Origin: Streptomyces glomeratus
GTDB taxonomy: Bacteria > Actinomycetota > Actinomycetes > Streptomycetales > Streptomycetaceae
NCBI RefSeq assembly: GCF_021462825.1
Contig: NZ_JAKEEB010000010.1
Span: forward strand, 62,001 to 126,000
Direction: 5' to 3'
Length of the DNA: 64,000 nt
How positions within the stretch are numbered: the stretch's first letter is position 1; each line of letters begins with the position of its first letter. The position numbers and the translations under genes are program-made. Shown in pieces: positions 62,866 to 64,000 of this stretch. A model generated the notes under the pieces. The model was not told where the DNA came from and searched no databases. It saw only the letters and a list, made by a program, of their open reading frames with translations.

Positions 62866-64000
62866 GTGACCTTGGACGTACGGCCTCAGCTGCTCGACGC
62901 ACTCTCCGCCCTGCGCGACCGTGTCGCCGCCGCACGCTTCCCGCTGCCCCTGGCGGGGGCTACACGGGCGCGTGCCGACCGCGACGAACTCCTCGCACAA
63001 CTCGACGACTATGTGGTGCCCCGGCTGAGAGAGCCTGAAGCGCCGCTTCTGGCCGTCGTCGGCGGATCGACCGGCGCCGGAAAGTCGACCCTGGTGAACT
63101 CCCTGGTGGGCCGCAGGGTCAGCGAGGCGGGCGTGCTGCGGCCCACCACCCGTACGCCCGTACTCGTCTGCCACCCCCAGGACCACCACTGGTTCAGCGG
63201 CATGCGGGTCCTGCCCGATCTCACCCGCGTGTGGGTGCCCCACCAGGAGGGCGGCGACGATCTGCACCCCCTCGTCGGGCGCGAGGAGCGGGTGCTGCGC
63301 ATCGAGACCGCCGACACGCTGCCGCGCGGGCTCGCCCTCCTCGACGCCCCCGACATCGACTCCCTGGTCGCCGACAACCGCGTTCTCGCCGCCGAGCTGA
63401 TCTGCGCCGCCGACATCTGGATCCTGGTCACCACCGCCGCCCGCTACGCCGACGCCGTTCCCTGGCACCTGCTGCGGACCGCCAAAGAGAACCGGGCGAC
63501 CCTCGTCACCGTGCTGGACCGGGTGCCCCACCAGGTCGTGTCCGAGGTGTCACGGCAGTACGGCGCCCTGCTCACCAAGGCCGGGCTCGGCCACGTCCCC
63601 CGGTTCACCGTGCCCGAGCTGCCCGAGTCCGCCTGGGGCGGCGGGCTGCTGCCCGCCACGGCCGTCGCGCCGCTGCGCGCCTGGCTCGCGTACCAGGTGC
63701 AGGACCCGGCCGCCCGGGAGGCGGCCACGGCGCGTACGGCGTACGGCATCCTCGACTCGCTGAGGACCCGGATGCCCGGGCTGGCCGGGGCGGCAGCCGC
63801 ACAGTACGCCGCCGCGCTGCGGCTGACGGCCGCCGTCGACACCGCGTACGACAGCGAGTACGCGCGTGTGCGGAGCCGACTGCAAGCGGGGGCCGTCCTG
63901 GCCGGGGAGGCCCTGACGCGATGGCGCGGCTACCCCCTGGACTGCACCCCGGGGGAACTCCTGGACGCCCTTGTGAAGAGCCTGGGCACCCTGCTGCTGT
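62866..64000 (+). CDS. Dynamin-like/P-loop GTPase, cut by the window edge
   Basis: A long open frame running off the right end; at least 378 codons are present. The P-loop is complete, [21 protein letters not shown] (residues about 62-82). Then come [20 protein letters not shown] (switch-like), [16 protein letters not shown] (G3-type DxPD) and [13 protein letters not shown] at the expected base-specificity position. It resembles actinobacterial dynamin/YfjP-type GTPase-domain proteins, which often occur as a pair of adjacent genes. The start is uncertain: GTG 62866 or 62863, with no good ribosome-binding site. The 62559-62862 gap before it holds no recognised gene. Confidence 0.8.
   Translation, partial: MTLDVRPQLLDALSALRDRVAAARFPLPLAGATRARADRDELLAQLDDYVVPRLREPEAPLLAVVGGSTGAGKSTLVNSLVGRRVSEAGVLRPTTRTPVLVCHPQDHHWFSGMRVLPDLTRVWVPHQEGGDDLHPLVGREERVLRIETADTLPRGLALLDAPDIDSLVADNRVLAAELICAADIWILVTTAARYADAVPWHLLRTAKENRATLVTVLDRVPHQVVSEVSRQYGALLTKAGLGHVPRFTVPELPESAWGGGLLPATAVAPLRAWLAYQVQDPAAREAATARTAYGILDSLRTRMPGLAGAAAAQYAAALRLTAAVDTAYDSEYARVRSRLQAGAVLAGEALTRWRGYPLDCTPGELLDALVKSLGTLLL

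Overview
The window is high-GC actinobacterial chromosome. Strong third-position G/C bias, GTG starts, ATGA/GTGA stop-start overlaps, chaplins, a rodlin-like gene and a gvpO-A-F-G-Y-Z-J-L-S-K cluster all point to Streptomyces. The recD2-citrate synthase pair also matches the Streptomyces core. No CRISPR array, rRNA or intact transposase was seen. One tRNA gene is present.

Layout. 0-6 kb: a LysR regulator divergent from an EamA exporter and acetyltransferase; a DUF6153/DUF305 pair rich in Met and His; a sugar isomerase with a LacI regulator. 6.2-12.1 kb: a ten-gene gas vesicle operon on the minus strand. 12.3-17.2 kb: ribokinase beside what looks like the tail of a lost ribose-binding protein gene, then recD2 and citrate synthase. 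17.7-20.3 kb: a copper ATPase/chaperone pair with a near-ideal CsoR-type palindrome upstream. 20.8-24.3 kb: a zinc alcohol dehydrogenase, a small DNA-binding protein, a three-domain sortase-anchored chaplin, a short chaplin and a degenerate rodlin. 24.5-30.3 kb: an acyl-CoA ligase remnant, a VWA lipoprotein, and an ABC-2 permease translationally coupled to a rare hydrolase-ABC ATPase fusion. 30.6-39.7 kb: an amino-acid permease and a myo-inositol catabolic operon (mmsA/iolA, iolD, iolB, a Cgl0159-type aldolase, iolC), with an iolE-like gene divergent from it. 39.8-44.5 kb: another short chaplin, secreted proteins, an L,D-transpeptidase and a DUF11 repeat protein.

From about 45 kb the window becomes accessory. 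It holds a partial second respiratory module (hemerythrin, orphan cytochrome b, ctaF, ctaD), a pyruvate oxidase gene with an internal in-frame deletion, an enolase-superfamily enzyme and a tandem pair of EamA-type transporters. A secreted cationic helical protein with a neighbouring membrane protein follows; this pair is the best candidate for something undescribed. Next come broken genes: PucR, beta-helix, tyrosine recombinase, VOC and TPR fragments, and a frameshifted DNA ligase. They lie on the 3' side of a tRNA-Arg gene at 62.5 kb, consistent with a decayed integrative element. Intact genes among the ruins are a CGNR regulator/MBL hydrolase pair with a palindromic operator candidate and a PAS-SpoIIE phosphatase. 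The right edge cuts a dynamin-like GTPase gene.

All assignments come from reading sequence and recalled family features; no database search was run.
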